Assembly: GCF_020037125.1 (NCBI RefSeq)
Contig: NZ_JAIQDG010000010.1
Coordinates: 205,426 to 269,425, forward strand
Origin: Myxococcus sp. RHSTA-1-4
Lineage (GTDB): Bacteria; Myxococcota; Myxococcia; Myxococcales; Myxococcaceae
Reading direction: 5' to 3'
DNA: 64,000 nt
Position numbers and translations under genes: made by a program. The notes beneath the pieces were generated by a model that did not search any database, was not told the DNA's origin, and was given only the letters and a program-made list of their open reading frames with translations. Shown here piece after piece: positions 24,530 through 32,994 of the stretch; within the stretch, counting starts at the first letter, position 1; the number at the start of each line of letters is the position of its first letter.

Positions 24530-26322
24530 GCCGCTCGGGCCGCGCAGTGGAGTGGAGGCTGGCCGCCGCGCTGGCGGTGGCCGGGCTCGCCGTGGCGTGG
24601 TGGCTCTGGCCTCGTGCGCCCGAGGTGGACCCGGCGCTCGCGCGTTCCGCCGCCATCGCCGTGCCGGAGGCCGTGGTGCCGGAGCCTCCGGCTCCCGAAG
24701 TTCCGGCGCGCGAGGGCGCGCATGGGCCGAGGCTGCACGCGGTGCTGGAAGGGGAGCGTCCGTTCCAGGGGGAGGCGCGCGTGGGCGCGGCGTTCGTCTC
24801 CGAGGACGACCGGCTCGCATGGGAGGCGGCGCGGCGCGAGGGCGGTGGAGGTGCCGGGCCCTCGCGGCTGGAGGACCTGGCGAACGTGGCGGAGTGGCGG
24901 ACGGCGGCGGTGACGCCGATGGCCTCGGGCGGGACGCTGGGGCCGGAGTTGGTGCCCGCGGCGCCGCGCTATCGGGTGCTGGCGTGGGAGCCGGACGGGA
25001 CGTTCTGGTGGGGAGACGTGGTGCCGGGAGAGGTGCCGGCGTCAGGGGGCATCGACGCGGGCGTGCTTCGCGCGCGGCGGCCCACGGGCGTCCGGGTGCG
25101 GTTGGTGGGCGCGCGGCCGGAGCACGGGCCGTTCTCCCTCCGGATGGAGCGCGTGGTGGACGCGGACGCTCGGGCCGTCGAGCGCGCGAGTGAGCTGTGG
25201 CCCGTCGTCCAGCATGTGGCCCCGGCCGTGGCGGCGGCGTTGCGGGATGGCACGCCGCTGCCGCTCTCGTCGGGATGGCCCGCCGTCCGGCACGAGGGCC
25301 CGGCTGCGGCGACGCCGGCGAGGGACGGCACGCCGCTGCCGCTCTCCTCGGGGGAAGACACGCTGCTGCTGCCGCTGCTTCCGGACCCGGGGGTGCGGTT
25401 GTGGTTGCGGAGCGCCTCGGGACAGGAGGGCACGCCGGTGGAGGTGCCACTGCGCGAGGGGCGCGTGGAGACGGTGGTGCTGGACGTGGACGCGCTCTTC
25501 CCGGGCGGCGTGGGCGGCACGGTGACGCTGCGCGGGCGCGTGCTGCTGGAGGGCACGGCGAAGCCCCCACCCGGTGCGCGGCTGCTGGGGCCGGACGGTG
25601 AGGCGCTGGCGCTGGAGCCGGATGGGCGCTTCACCGCGCCGGGGCTGCCTTCGTGGCGCCCGTCGCGCTTCTCGGTCCAGGTGGAGCCTCCGGCTTCGGG
25701 ACGCCCCGTGGCGCCGGCCCATTGGGAATTCGAGGTCACGCCCGCGGCCGGCGCGGAAGCGACGTGGCGGGTGCCGCTGTTCCGATGGCTGGTGCTGCGC
25801 ATGGACGGCTTCACCCGCGCACAGCTCGAGGCGCGTTCACGGAGGCCCTATCCGGTGTTCCTCCTGCAACGACTGGAGGCCGAGGGGCGCTGGCTCACGC
25901 ACTCCGCGGACGCCTTCATCGAGGAGGAGGGCGGGGTGGCCGTGTCGCTCCTCCAGCCCGGGACGTACCGTGTGCTCGCAGCGGCCTCACCGTACGAGGT
26001 CTACGCCAGCACGTCCGTGGAGCATCACGGAGATGGCGCGGAGCGCTTCGTCACCGTCCGAGTCGATGACGGCGGCGCGCAGTGCGAGGTGCGCGTCACG
26101 TCGGCGGGAGCGCCGGTGTACGGAGCGCGTGTCATCAGTGCCAGCACCCTGGGCTCGCTGCCGCCCGCGCGTGGCCGCACGGACGCGGAGGGGCGCTGGC
26201 GGCTGGGCCGCGTGCGAGCCGATTCGCTCCACCTGGAAGTGGAGGCGGAGGGACGTCCCCCGTGGGCAGGAGACGCCGCCGCGGCCTGCCGGGAGTCGGG
26301 CGTGGTGGAGGTGCGGCTGTAG
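24526..26322 (+). CDS. Large hypothetical protein with carboxypeptidase-regulatory-like modules
   Basis: 598 residues if TTG 24526 (TTGA overlap with the nuclease stop) is the start; GTG 24547 (EWRLAAALAVAGL) is an equally plausible start and neither has a clear ribosome site. One N-terminal transmembrane helix or signal anchor (LAAALAVAGLAVAWWLW) precedes a periplasmic beta-rich region. Segments such as GRVLLEGTAKPPPGARLLGP, DGRFTAPGLPS and ARGRTDAEGRWRLGRVR are typical of carboxypeptidase-regulatory-like / MSCRAMM-type folds. It contains a 26-residue tandem duplication at 25198-25353. Function unknown; translational coupling to the nuclease gene. Confidence 0.8.
   Translation: MSRSGRAVEWRLAAALAVAGLAVAWWLWPRAPEVDPALARSAAIAVPEAVVPEPPAPEVPAREGAHGPRLHAVLEGERPFQGEARVGAAFVSEDDRLAWEAARREGGGGAGPSRLEDLANVAEWRTAAVTPMASGGTLGPELVPAAPRYRVLAWEPDGTFWWGDVVPGEVPASGGIDAGVLRARRPTGVRVRLVGARPEHGPFSLRMERVVDADARAVERASELWPVVQHVAPAVAAALRDGTPLPLSSGWPAVRHEGPAAATPARDGTPLPLSSGEDTLLLPLLPDPGVRLWLRSASGQEGTPVEVPLREGRVETVVLDVDALFPGGVGGTVTLRGRVLLEGTAKPPPGARLLGPDGEALALEPDGRFTAPGLPSWRPSRFSVQVEPPASGRPVAPAHWEFEVTPAAGAEATWRVPLFRWLVLRMDGFTRAQLEARSRRPYPVFLLQRLEAEGRWLTHSADAFIEEEGGVAVSLLQPGTYRVLAAASPYEVYASTSVEHHGDGAERFVTVRVDDGGAQCEVRVTSAGAPVYGARVISASTLGSLPPARGRTDAEGRWRLGRVRADSLHLEVEAEGRPPWAGDAAAACRESGVVEVRL
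25198..25353 (+). repeat. 78-bp tandem duplication inside the gene at 24526
   Basis: Two adjacent 78-bp units (25198-25275, 25276-25353), each 26 codons, encode WPVVQHVAPAVAA...RDGTPLPLSSG and WPAVRHEGPAAAT...RDGTPLPLSSG. The last ~33 bp are nearly identical; the first half has diverged. Confidence 0.85.
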
Positions 26323-26356
26323 CCGCGCGCATCCTTATATAAGGATGCGCGCGGCT
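26321..26356. terminator. Perfect 36-bp palindrome between convergent genes
   Basis: From AGCCGCGCGCATCCT through TATATA to the mirrored half, all 36 bp are self-complementary. It fills almost the whole gap between the stop of the gene at 24526 (the A of its TAG overlaps) and the MarR stop. As RNA it folds into a stem of about 16 bp on either strand, so a bidirectional terminator is the simplest reading. Confidence 0.7.
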
Positions 26357-26363
26357 GGAGAGG

Positions 26364-26960
26364 TCAGGCCGCGTTGGCGGTGATGGCGGAAGGCTCGGCG
26401 CGCGCGAGCATGGGACGCGGGGCGTGGGGCCGCGCCTCCGCTACGGCCGTCTCCGCGGCGTCCGTGTCGGGCTCCTCGGCGGTGGCCAGCTCCTCGGCGC
26501 GGTTCCGGCAGCCTATCGCCTCCACCCACTTCTCCAGCATGTCCATCAGCTCGCTGCGCTGCTCCCCCCCGAGCGGCAGCAGCAGCTTCGCCATGCGCTC
26601 CTGCACCACGGAGTCCGCCTGCTCCGCCAGGGCGCGGCCCTGCTCGGTGAGGCGCACCCGCACGCGCCGGCGGTCATGGCGCACGGAGCGCTCGCGCCGC
26701 ACGAGCTGCGCGTCCTCCAGCCGGTCCAGCAGCCGGCTCAGGCGGGGCATGGCGATGCCCCCCAGGCGGTCGGCGAGCACATTCACGGGGAGGAGGCTCT
26801 CCGCCTTCAGCCACCAGAGGGCCTGGACCTCCATCGGGTCCAGCTCGGGGTGAGGCAGCGAGCTCAGGGGGCTGTTGAGCGAGCCGCAGCGCGCCATGTC
26901 GATGATGAGATTCCGCAACCTCGCGACCTGCACCCGCACTTCCATCGAGAGTTCGGACAT
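26364..26960 (-). CDS. MarR-family transcriptional regulator with C-terminal extension
   Basis: 198 residues; GGAGACGAGAAG lies directly before ATG 26960. Residues ~35-145 form a MarR winged helix (MEVQALWWLKAESLLPVNVL, ADRLGGIAMPRLSRLLDRLE, then the wing VRRERSVRHDRRRVRVRLTE). A long dimerisation helix follows. The last ~50 residues (TAEEPDTDAAETAVAEARPH onward) are a low-complexity tail beyond the normal MarR length. Target unknown; the upstream 362-bp region holds its own promoter and has no obvious divergent partner of known role. Confidence 0.92.
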   Translation of the reverse strand: MSELSMEVRVQVARLRNLIIDMARCGSLNSPLSSLPHPELDPMEVQALWWLKAESLLPVNVLADRLGGIAMPRLSRLLDRLEDAQLVRRERSVRHDRRRVRVRLTEQGRALAEQADSVVQERMAKLLLPLGGEQRSELMDMLEKWVEAIGCRNRAEELATAEEPDTDAAETAVAEARPHAPRPMLARAEPSAITANAA

Positions 26961-27322
26961 CTTCTCGTCTCCGTCACCCGGGCACCGTGTCCACTCCGGC
27001 CGAGGAGCGCCGGCGTCCCGTCATCGATGGGGCAAACGCCCCGCCTGGAAACCACAACGTCCGGGGCCGCGAGGCATATCGGACCCGTCTGAATTCTCCT
27101 GACGCGTGCACCCCATTCCCGGGCCCCGTCCCCTTCCCGGGATGCCCGGAGTCGCGGCCAGGGGGCTCGCCGTGACGGCGGTGTTCACCGGGAGTCAGGG
27201 CCGGGGCGGGGAAGGGCCCAGCGGGGGGGCGAGGCGTTGGCGGTCCGGCATGTCTCCGCCCTGACGCCCGGCGTGCTCCCGGGTGGGACAGCCCTAACGT
27301 TGGGGGAAGGGGGCGGCACACC
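26961..27322. other. Intergenic stretch between divergent genes
   Basis: 362 bases between MarR (-) and the PG-binding/CHAP gene (+). No supported gene. It must hold both promoters, but no convincing -10/-35 pair, operator or hairpin was recognised. Confidence 0.4.
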
Positions 27323-28078
27323 ATGGCGCGCACGTTGGGCCTGGGGGACACGGGGCCCGAGGTCCAGCGGCTGCAAGAGCTGCTCACGCAGCGGGGCTAC
27401 CCCGTGGTCGCGGACGGCGACTTCGGGGAGGCGACGCACACGGCCCTGCTCCGCTTCCAGGCGCAGCACCTGGACTCCCATGGCCAGCCGTTGGAGGTGG
27501 ATGGCCGCGTGGGGCCGGACACGTGGTGGAGCCTGGCGCACCCCAGGCCCTTCCTCTTCCATCCGCCGGCCATCGACTTCACCCAGATGCCGCTCCCCGA
27601 GCTGGGCGGCAGCGCGCGCGGGCGGCATGCGCTGGCCATGGCCCTCGGCGAGCTGAAGGCGGGCGCGGGCGAGGAGGGCGGGTACGGCAGGGGCCCCTGG
27701 GTGCGCAAGTATCTGAATGGCCAGGCGCCCGAGGGCAGCCATTGGTGCGCCGGCTTTGTGAGCTGGTGCTTCTGGCAGGACCCGGACGGCCCGCCCTTTC
27801 CCTATACCGTCAGCGCGCGGAGGCTCTTCGGAGAGCTGGGCCAGCGCGGCTGGGCCCACCTGTCCGGGGAGCGCTACACGCCCGAGCCCGGGGACCTCGT
27901 CGTCTGGTCGCGGGCGGACTCGGACGCCTCGGAGGACCACGTCGGGCTGGTGCACCACGTGGCGTACGGGATGCTCTACACGGTGGAGGGCAACCACGGC
28001 CCGCGCGTGCAGGGCTTCAGCTACGTGCTCACCCACCTGGACCGGCTGCTGGGTTATGCGCAGGTGCCCGGGCCGTGA
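27323..28078 (+). CDS. Peptidoglycan-binding domain plus CHAP amidase/peptidase
   Basis: 251 residues. Residues 5-72 are a PG_binding_1 module (LGLGDTGPEVQRLQELLTQR, GDFGEATHTALLRFQ, VGPDTWWSL). Residues ~95-245 form a CHAP-type NlpC/P60 cysteine peptidase with Cys142 (SHWCAGFVSWCFW), His206 (SEDHVGLVHHV) and a polar third position in VEGNHGPRV. It would cleave cell-wall peptides. No signal peptide is present, so it may be exported by another route, act after lysis, or belong to a phage-like or secretion-linked set; there is no phage context here. Start has only a weak AAGGGG site. Confidence 0.88.
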   Translation: MARTLGLGDTGPEVQRLQELLTQRGYPVVADGDFGEATHTALLRFQAQHLDSHGQPLEVDGRVGPDTWWSLAHPRPFLFHPPAIDFTQMPLPELGGSARGRHALAMALGELKAGAGEEGGYGRGPWVRKYLNGQAPEGSHWCAGFVSWCFWQDPDGPPFPYTVSARRLFGELGQRGWAHLSGERYTPEPGDLVVWSRADSDASEDHVGLVHHVAYGMLYTVEGNHGPRVQGFSYVLTHLDRLLGYAQVPGP

Positions 28079-28096
28079 CGGGCCCTGCTGGCGCCG

Positions 28097-28729
28097 TCAG
28101 CCGCCGCTGGCCTTCTGCCGCTGGGCCTTCGCCTTGGCGTGCGCCTTGTCGAAGCCCTCGTAGAAGCGCACGGCCTGCTCGCCCACCATCTGGATGTGCT
28201 GGTTGTTGAAGTAGGCGGTGATGGGCGCGGCCACCAGCGGCATGGCGCGCCCCAGCGTCTGCAGGCCGCCCTTCTCCAGCGCCATGGCCGCCAGCTTCCC
28301 CAGCACCTTGGGCCCCGCCCGGTGCAGCGGGCCCAGTCCGTTGGCGTAGCCGAAGAGGTCCAGCATCTCCCCGCGGGCGCGCTCCGTCTTGAGGTTCACC
28401 TTGTAGAGCGTGGCCACATCCGTGAGCAGCACGAGCTGCAGGTACGTCATGAAGAGCAGGTCCGCCGGCAGCGCCACGAGGCCGAAGACGCCGCTCACGC
28501 CGCCCACCATGCTGGCGAAGTTCTTCTTGTCGTCGATGAGGCGCTGGGCCAGCTCCTTCGGCGGGGAGTTCGGGTAGCGCTTCTCCAGCTCCGCCACCCG
28601 CACCCGGGCGCGGCCCACCTCTCCCAGCACCACGTCCGACAGCCGCGCCGAGCCGAGCTTCTTCAGCTCGCCCGGGGTCAGCTTCCTCATGAAGGCCAGG
28701 CGCTCGGCCACGCTGTCGTAGAGGCCCAT
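28097..28729 (-). CDS. EcsC family protein
   Basis: 210 residues from ATG 28729 with GAGGAGGG 6 nt upstream. The EcsC-type core is visible: SGVFGLVALPADLLFMTYLQ, VATLYKVNLKTERARGEML and AITAYFNNQHI-like C-terminal membrane-facing segment. Family members are membrane-associated proteins linked to the EcsAB ABC transporter in Bacillus; their biochemical role is unclear, and no ecsAB is nearby. It precedes no gene in the same operon; the lipoprotein gene at 28758 lies 28 bp upstream on the same strand, so the two may be co-transcribed. Confidence 0.82.
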   Translation of the reverse strand: MGLYDSVAERLAFMRKLTPGELKKLGSARLSDVVLGEVGRARVRVAELEKRYPNSPPKELAQRLIDDKKNFASMVGGVSGVFGLVALPADLLFMTYLQLVLLTDVATLYKVNLKTERARGEMLDLFGYANGLGPLHRAGPKVLGKLAAMALEKGGLQTLGRAMPLVAAPITAYFNNQHIQMVGEQAVRFYEGFDKAHAKAKAQRQKASGG

Positions 28730-28757
28730 CCGTTACCCTCCTCGTGCTGCCTGCCCT

Positions 28758-29201
28758 CTAATAACCCCGCTCGGACAGGTAGAGGTCCACCAGCGCGCCC
28801 TCTTCGTACCAGGCGTGCCGCATCTCCACGTTGAACCAGCGCGAGTCCGGCTTCGCCCCGCGCACCTCCAGCTTCACCTGGTTGGGAGACGTGTCGATGA
28901 CGGCCCCGCGCGCCAGGCACGCGGCGCCCGGCTCCTCGCCGTAGCCCCCCTCCAGGCACACCTCGTCACCCACCGACAGCCGGCGCGTGTACTCGGTGGC
29001 CAGGTACTTCGCCTCGTCGCAGGCCTCGCGCACGCCGGACCGGCCATGGGCCACGCAGCGGTCCTCCGGCGGCGCCTTCACGACGGGGATGGCCCCGTAG
29101 AGGGGGTCTTCATCGTTGGGGTTGGGACGCAACGAGCCAACGGCCGAACATCCCGAGAGCACCAGCGCCAGCGCGCCGGCCGCCGCCCACATCCGCCTCA
29201 T
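28758..29201 (-). CDS. Hypothetical lipoprotein
   Basis: 147 residues with lipobox LVLSGC (MRRMWAAAGALALVLSGC). Four further cysteines (EDRCVAHG, REACDEAK, DEVCLEGG, GAACLARG) could form two disulfides. C-terminal beta-rich stretch ends VDLYLSERGY. No family recognised. The EcsC gene begins 28 bp downstream, suggesting a two-gene envelope operon. Confidence 0.78.
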   Translation of the reverse strand: MRRMWAAAGALALVLSGCSAVGSLRPNPNDEDPLYGAIPVVKAPPEDRCVAHGRSGVREACDEAKYLATEYTRRLSVGDEVCLEGGYGEEPGAACLARGAVIDTSPNQVKLEVRGAKPDSRWFNVEMRHAWYEEGALVDLYLSERGY

Positions 29202-29294
29202 CGTATCGACGCCTCCGGGGCCTGCCGCCCCTCCTATAAGGATGGGCGGAGCATGGCAAAAGGCGCCGGGTGGGGCAAAGCGGTGGGAAGGCCC

Positions 29295-29687
29295 TCAGGC
29301 CGAGCGGCGCTGGGGGCCCGGAATCTCTTCCGTCAGCCCGGGGACGATGCGGTTCTTCCCGTCCACGAACACCACGGTGGGCTTCCACCCGGCCAGCTCC
29401 GACTCCTCCACCTCGGCGAAGGTGGCCAGGATGACCAGGTCACCGGGCTGGTTGAGGTGCGCGGCGGCGCCGTTGATGCAGATGACGCCGCTGCCGGGAG
29501 GGCCCTCCAGGGCGTACGTCTCCAGACGCGTGCCCCGGGTGACGTTCCACACGGCCACCTTCTCGTAGGGGAGGATGTCCGCGGCCCGCAGCAGGTCCCG
29601 GTCGATGGTGACCGAGCCCTCATAGTCCAGGTCGGCCTGGGTGACGGTCGCGCGGTGGATCTTTGACTTGAAGAGAATGCGGCGCAT
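29295..29687 (-). CDS. panD: Aspartate 1-decarboxylase proenzyme
   Basis: 130 residues, usual length. Decarboxylates L-aspartate to beta-alanine for pantothenate and CoA synthesis, in the cytoplasm. Self-cleavage occurs at Gly24-Ser25 (DYEGSVTID), generating the pyruvoyl group from Ser25. Other conserved parts are [28 protein letters not shown] and [14 protein letters not shown]. Transcribed alone; no panB or panC is in the window. AGGAG lies ~15 nt before the start, rather far. Confidence 0.97.
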   Translation of the reverse strand: MRRILFKSKIHRATVTQADLDYEGSVTIDRDLLRAADILPYEKVAVWNVTRGTRLETYALEGPPGSGVICINGAAAHLNQPGDLVILATFAEVEESELAGWKPTVVFVDGKNRIVPGLTEEIPGPQRRSA

Positions 29688-29738
29688 GTCGGCGGCCCGG
29701 GACTCCTGAAGTGACGCACCACGGTAACGTCAAGGGAG

Positions 29739-29757
29739 CCCCGGGACAACTCCGGGG
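29739..29757 (-). terminator. Hairpin between LEA-2 gene and panD
   Basis: CCCCGG-7-CCGGGG (29739-29744 with 29752-29757), 6-bp perfect stem after the stop of the gene at 29791. No T run. Confidence 0.4.
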
Positions 29758-29790
29758 TTCACTTCTCCCCGCCTGGATTGCAAGCAGGCG

Positions 29791-30633
29791 TCACTTCACG
29801 AAATTCACGAGCTGACTGAGGTTCAGCGGCACGGACTGGTCGTCCGAGGTGAGCTTTCCGTCCAGGCGGACCTGGGCGTTGCCCCCCGAGCGCAGGGCCA
29901 TGGCCGCCGAGGCGGCGCGCGCGAAGTTGATGGTCAACGGCAGCGTCACCTGCTTGGAGCCGCTGCCGTCCAGCATGCCCAGGCTGCCTGTGGACAGGGT
30001 GCCCACATCCGCCCCGGCCACCTTGAGTGCGCCCGTGATTCCGGCCACCGGCAGCGGGAAGCTGTTGCGGTTCTTGATTTCGAGCGGGAACTCCACGGTG
30101 GCGCCGCTGAGGGTGATGTTCTTGATGCGGGGGGCCTGGAAGGCGACCTGCGGAATCTTGGGCACCTCGAAGGTGCCTTCCTTGGACAGGGGGAAGTCGA
30201 TGACGCCGATGGGCGTCTTGATGCCCACGGTGCCCTGGGCCTTGAAGGCGGCGCGGTCCTTGTTGAGGAACGTCTCCACCACGGGGACGATGTCCGCGAA
30301 CTTCACGTTGGCGGGGAAGACGAGCTCGCTCTTGCCGTTGGCCTTGAGGTTCAGGCCCTTCTTCGGCTTGCCCGCGACGACCTGCTTCCCCTCGACGAAG
30401 AAGGCGTAGTCGACGGAGGCGAGGTCCAGGCCGAAGCCGTTGGGGTTGCTCACCTCGTAGACGAGGTTGACGGTGGCGTCGGACAGGGACGCGTCCGCCA
30501 GCCGCGCCGTCTTGAAGGTGACGGTGGGCTTCTTGAAGGCCCCCTTCAGGAGGTTCTGGAGGGCGGCGCAGCCGCTCAGCGTGGTGAGGGAGAGGACGGC
30601 CAGGACGAGGAGGGCGCGTTTCATCTTGGGCAT
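29791..30633 (-). CDS. LEA type 2 (WHy domain) lipoprotein
   Basis: 280 residues with lipobox TTLSGC. Two tandem WHy/LEA-2 domains: the first around NLVYEVSNPNGFGLDLASVD and YAFFVEGKQVVAGKP, the second around VEFPLEIKNRNSFPLPVAGI with GALKVAGADVG. WHy proteins are linked to desiccation and stress tolerance and bind membranes or proteins; here it is a periplasmic anchored form. Start at ATG 30633 or ATG 30624; neither shows a clear ribosome site. It is divergent from the hydrolase at 30735. Confidence 0.88.
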   Translation of the reverse strand: MPKMKRALLVLAVLSLTTLSGCAALQNLLKGAFKKPTVTFKTARLADASLSDATVNLVYEVSNPNGFGLDLASVDYAFFVEGKQVVAGKPKKGLNLKANGKSELVFPANVKFADIVPVVETFLNKDRAAFKAQGTVGIKTPIGVIDFPLSKEGTFEVPKIPQVAFQAPRIKNITLSGATVEFPLEIKNRNSFPLPVAGITGALKVAGADVGTLSTGSLGMLDGSGSKQVTLPLTINFARAASAAMALRSGGNAQVRLDGKLTSDDQSVPLNLSQLVNFVK

Positions 30634-30734
30634 GGGCGTATCACCGGACGCGCCATTCTGGCTCGGGATTCAATGGCGCGGCACGGGTGTACCCCAGCGG
30701 CGGGCGGATGGTATGTGGCGGACCTCCCCGCACC

Positions 30735-32258
30735 ATGACGGAGGCACCCTTGCCCGGGGCCCGGACACACATCCCCTCCCTTGCTCCGCCCCGCGTGGAA
30801 CGCTGGGTCCGGCTGGCCCTGGGGCTTGCCCTGCTGGTGCTGGCGGCCTGTACCCGGGGTGGGTCCTCCGCCTCGGGCGGGCGGAAGCTGGCCCTCGCCC
30901 CCTGCCGCCTGGAGGGGCTGGCCAGCCAGGCGCAGTGTGGGACGTACGAGGTGTTCGAGGACCGGGCCGCGAAGTCCGGGAGGAAGATTCCCCTGCGCGT
31001 GGTGGTGGTGCCGGCGCTGGCCGCGCAGCCGGAGCCGGACCCGCTGGTGCTGTTGGCGGGAGGCCCGGGGCAGGCGGCGTCGCGCGTGCAGGTGCTGCTC
31101 GCGCTGGAGCGCATCCGCCGCAAGCGCGACATCGTCCTGGTGGACCAGCGTGGCACCGGGGACTCGAACCCGCTGGAGTGTGAGCCGCACCCGCTGGAGG
31201 CGGGGCTGGCGGCGCGCTTCGACGACACGGGCGCGGCGGAGCGGGTGCGCCGGTGCCGCGAGGGCTGGGCCGCGGACGTGCGCCACTACACCACGCCCAT
31301 CGCCATGGACGACCTGGACGAGGTGCGCGCGGCGCTGGGCTACGAGAAGGTGAACCTCTGGGGCGTGTCCTACGGCACGCGCGCGGCGCTGGTGTACATG
31401 CGCCAGCACCCGGAGCGGGTGCGCACCGCGATTCTGGACGGCGTGGCGCCCATGAGCCTGTACCTGCCGCTGAACGCGCCCCACGACGGGCAGCAGGCGC
31501 TGGAGAAGCTGCTGGCCCACTGCGGGAAGGACGCGGCGTGCGCGAAGGCGTACCCGGACTTGCGGCCCCGCACGGAGGCGCTGCTGGCGAGGCTGGAGGC
31601 GGAGCCGGCGCGCGTCCGAGTGCCGCACCCGCGCACGGGCGTGCCGGAGGACCTCGTCCTGTCGCGCCGGGCCTTCCTGTCCGAGCTGTTCAGCCTCCTC
31701 TACAGCCCCGAGGTGGCCTCGCTGGTGCCGCTGATGCTGGACCGGGCGGAGCGCGGCGAGTGGGCCCCCTTCGTGGCGCTCAGCGTGGGCCTGCTGGAGG
31801 GCCAGCGAAGCACGGTGAGTCATGGCCTCTACTACGCCGTCGTCTGCGCGGAGGACGCGCCCTCCTTCGACAGGGCGGCGGTGGAGCGCGAGGCGAAGGG
31901 CACCTGGTTCGGCCCGGACATGGGGCTCGAGACGCTCTCCGTCTGCGAGGGCTGGCCGCGCGCGACGCTGCCACCGGGCTACCGCGAGCCGGTGGTGTCG
32001 GACGTGCCCACGTTGCTGCTGTCGGGGGAGCTGGACCCGGTGACGCCGCCCGCGTGGGCCGAGGAGGCAAAGCGCACGCTCTCCCGGAGCCTGCACGTGG
32101 TGGTGCCCGGGGTGGGCCACAACACGGTGGGCGCGGACTGCGCGCGCACGCTGATGGGCGAGTTGCTGGAGCGCGGGAGCGTGGAGGGCCTGTCGCCCTC
32201 GTGCGGCCCGCTCTCCCGTCCTCCCTTCTTCACGTCCTTCGCCGGCCCGGTGCCTTGA
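30735..32258 (+). CDS. TAP-type alpha/beta hydrolase, secreted lipoprotein
   Basis: 507 residues from ATG 30735. The signal ends in lipobox LLVLAAC. Catalytic triad: Ser212 (WGVSYGTRAALVY), Asp434 (LLSGELDPVTPP), His462 (VPGVGHNTVG). PLVLLAGGPGQAAS supplies the oxyanion hole, and a Cys-containing cap resembles the SCO7095/TAP proline-iminopeptidase group (DLRPRTEALLARLEAE region). Such enzymes are exo- or tripeptidyl peptidases or esterases; substrate unknown. The NatA-like gene starts 2 bp after the stop, so the hydrolase shares a transcript with the ABC exporter. Confidence 0.9.
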   Translation: MTEAPLPGARTHIPSLAPPRVERWVRLALGLALLVLAACTRGGSSASGGRKLALAPCRLEGLASQAQCGTYEVFEDRAAKSGRKIPLRVVVVPALAAQPEPDPLVLLAGGPGQAASRVQVLLALERIRRKRDIVLVDQRGTGDSNPLECEPHPLEAGLAARFDDTGAAERVRRCREGWAADVRHYTTPIAMDDLDEVRAALGYEKVNLWGVSYGTRAALVYMRQHPERVRTAILDGVAPMSLYLPLNAPHDGQQALEKLLAHCGKDAACAKAYPDLRPRTEALLARLEAEPARVRVPHPRTGVPEDLVLSRRAFLSELFSLLYSPEVASLVPLMLDRAERGEWAPFVALSVGLLEGQRSTVSHGLYYAVVCAEDAPSFDRAAVEREAKGTWFGPDMGLETLSVCEGWPRATLPPGYREPVVSDVPTLLLSGELDPVTPPAWAEEAKRTLSRSLHVVVPGVGHNTVGADCARTLMGELLERGSVEGLSPSCGPLSRPPFFTSFAGPVP

Positions 32259-32259
32259 G

Positions 32260-32994
32260 ATGATTGAAGCCAGGAACCTGCACAAGCGCTTCGGCTCCGT
32301 CACCGCGGTGGAGGACGTGTCCTTCACCGCGGAGGATGGCGTGATTACGGGCCTGCTGGGCCCCAACGGCGCCGGCAAGACGACGACGATGCGCATGCTC
32401 TACACGCTGGTACGGCCGGACCGGGGCACCGCGCTCGTGGACGGCGTGGACGTCGTCCAGCGGCCGGAGGACGCGCGCCGGGCGCTGGGCGTGCTGCCGG
32501 ATGCGCGCGGCCTCTACCCGCGCCTCACCGCCCGCGAGCACGCGCGCTACTTCGGTGAGCTGCACGGCCTGTCCGGCGCGGCGCTGGACAGGCGCGTGGA
32601 CGAGCTCATCGAGTTGCTGGACATGAAGGACATCGCGGACCGGCGCACGGAGGGCTTCAGCCAGGGCGAGCGGGTGAAGGTGGCGCTGGCGCGGGCGCTG
32701 GTGCACGGGCCCCGCAACGTGCTGCTGGACGAGCCCACCAACGGGCTGGACGTGATGAGCACGCGCGCGGTGCGCACGCTGCTGCGGCGGTTGAAGGCGG
32801 AGGGATGCTGCGTGGTGTTCTCCAGCCACGTCATGCAGGAGGTGGCCGCGCTGTGTGACCGCATCGTCGTGGTGGCGCACGGCCGGGTGGTGGCGGACGG
32901 CACGCCGGACGCGCTGCGCGAGCGTACCGGCAAGGACAGCCTGGAGGAGGCCTTCGTGGCCACCATCGGTAGCGACATGGGGCTGATGCAATGA
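32260..32994 (+). CDS. natA: ABC exporter ATP-binding protein, NatA-like
   Basis: 244 residues. Walker A LLGPNGAGKTTTMRML, signature FSQGERVKVALARAL (SQGE rather than SGGQ), Walker B NVLLDEPTNGLD and H-loop VVFSSHVMQEV. Closest architecture to NatA of the NatAB sodium-efflux-type exporter; the permease follows with a 4-bp overlap. The gene starts 2 bp after the TAP-type hydrolase. The exported substrate is not certain; natA is by resemblance. Confidence 0.9.
   Translation: MIEARNLHKRFGSVTAVEDVSFTAEDGVITGLLGPNGAGKTTTMRMLYTLVRPDRGTALVDGVDVVQRPEDARRALGVLPDARGLYPRLTAREHARYFGELHGLSGAALDRRVDELIELLDMKDIADRRTEGFSQGERVKVALARALVHGPRNVLLDEPTNGLDVMSTRAVRTLLRRLKAEGCCVVFSSHVMQEVAALCDRIVVVAHGRVVADGTPDALRERTGKDSLEEAFVATIGSDMGLMQ

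Noticed and set aside
30621..32396. 591-codon minus-strand frame over the TAP hydrolase
   Set aside because: Antisense shadow of a hydrolase with a complete Ser-Asp-His triad.
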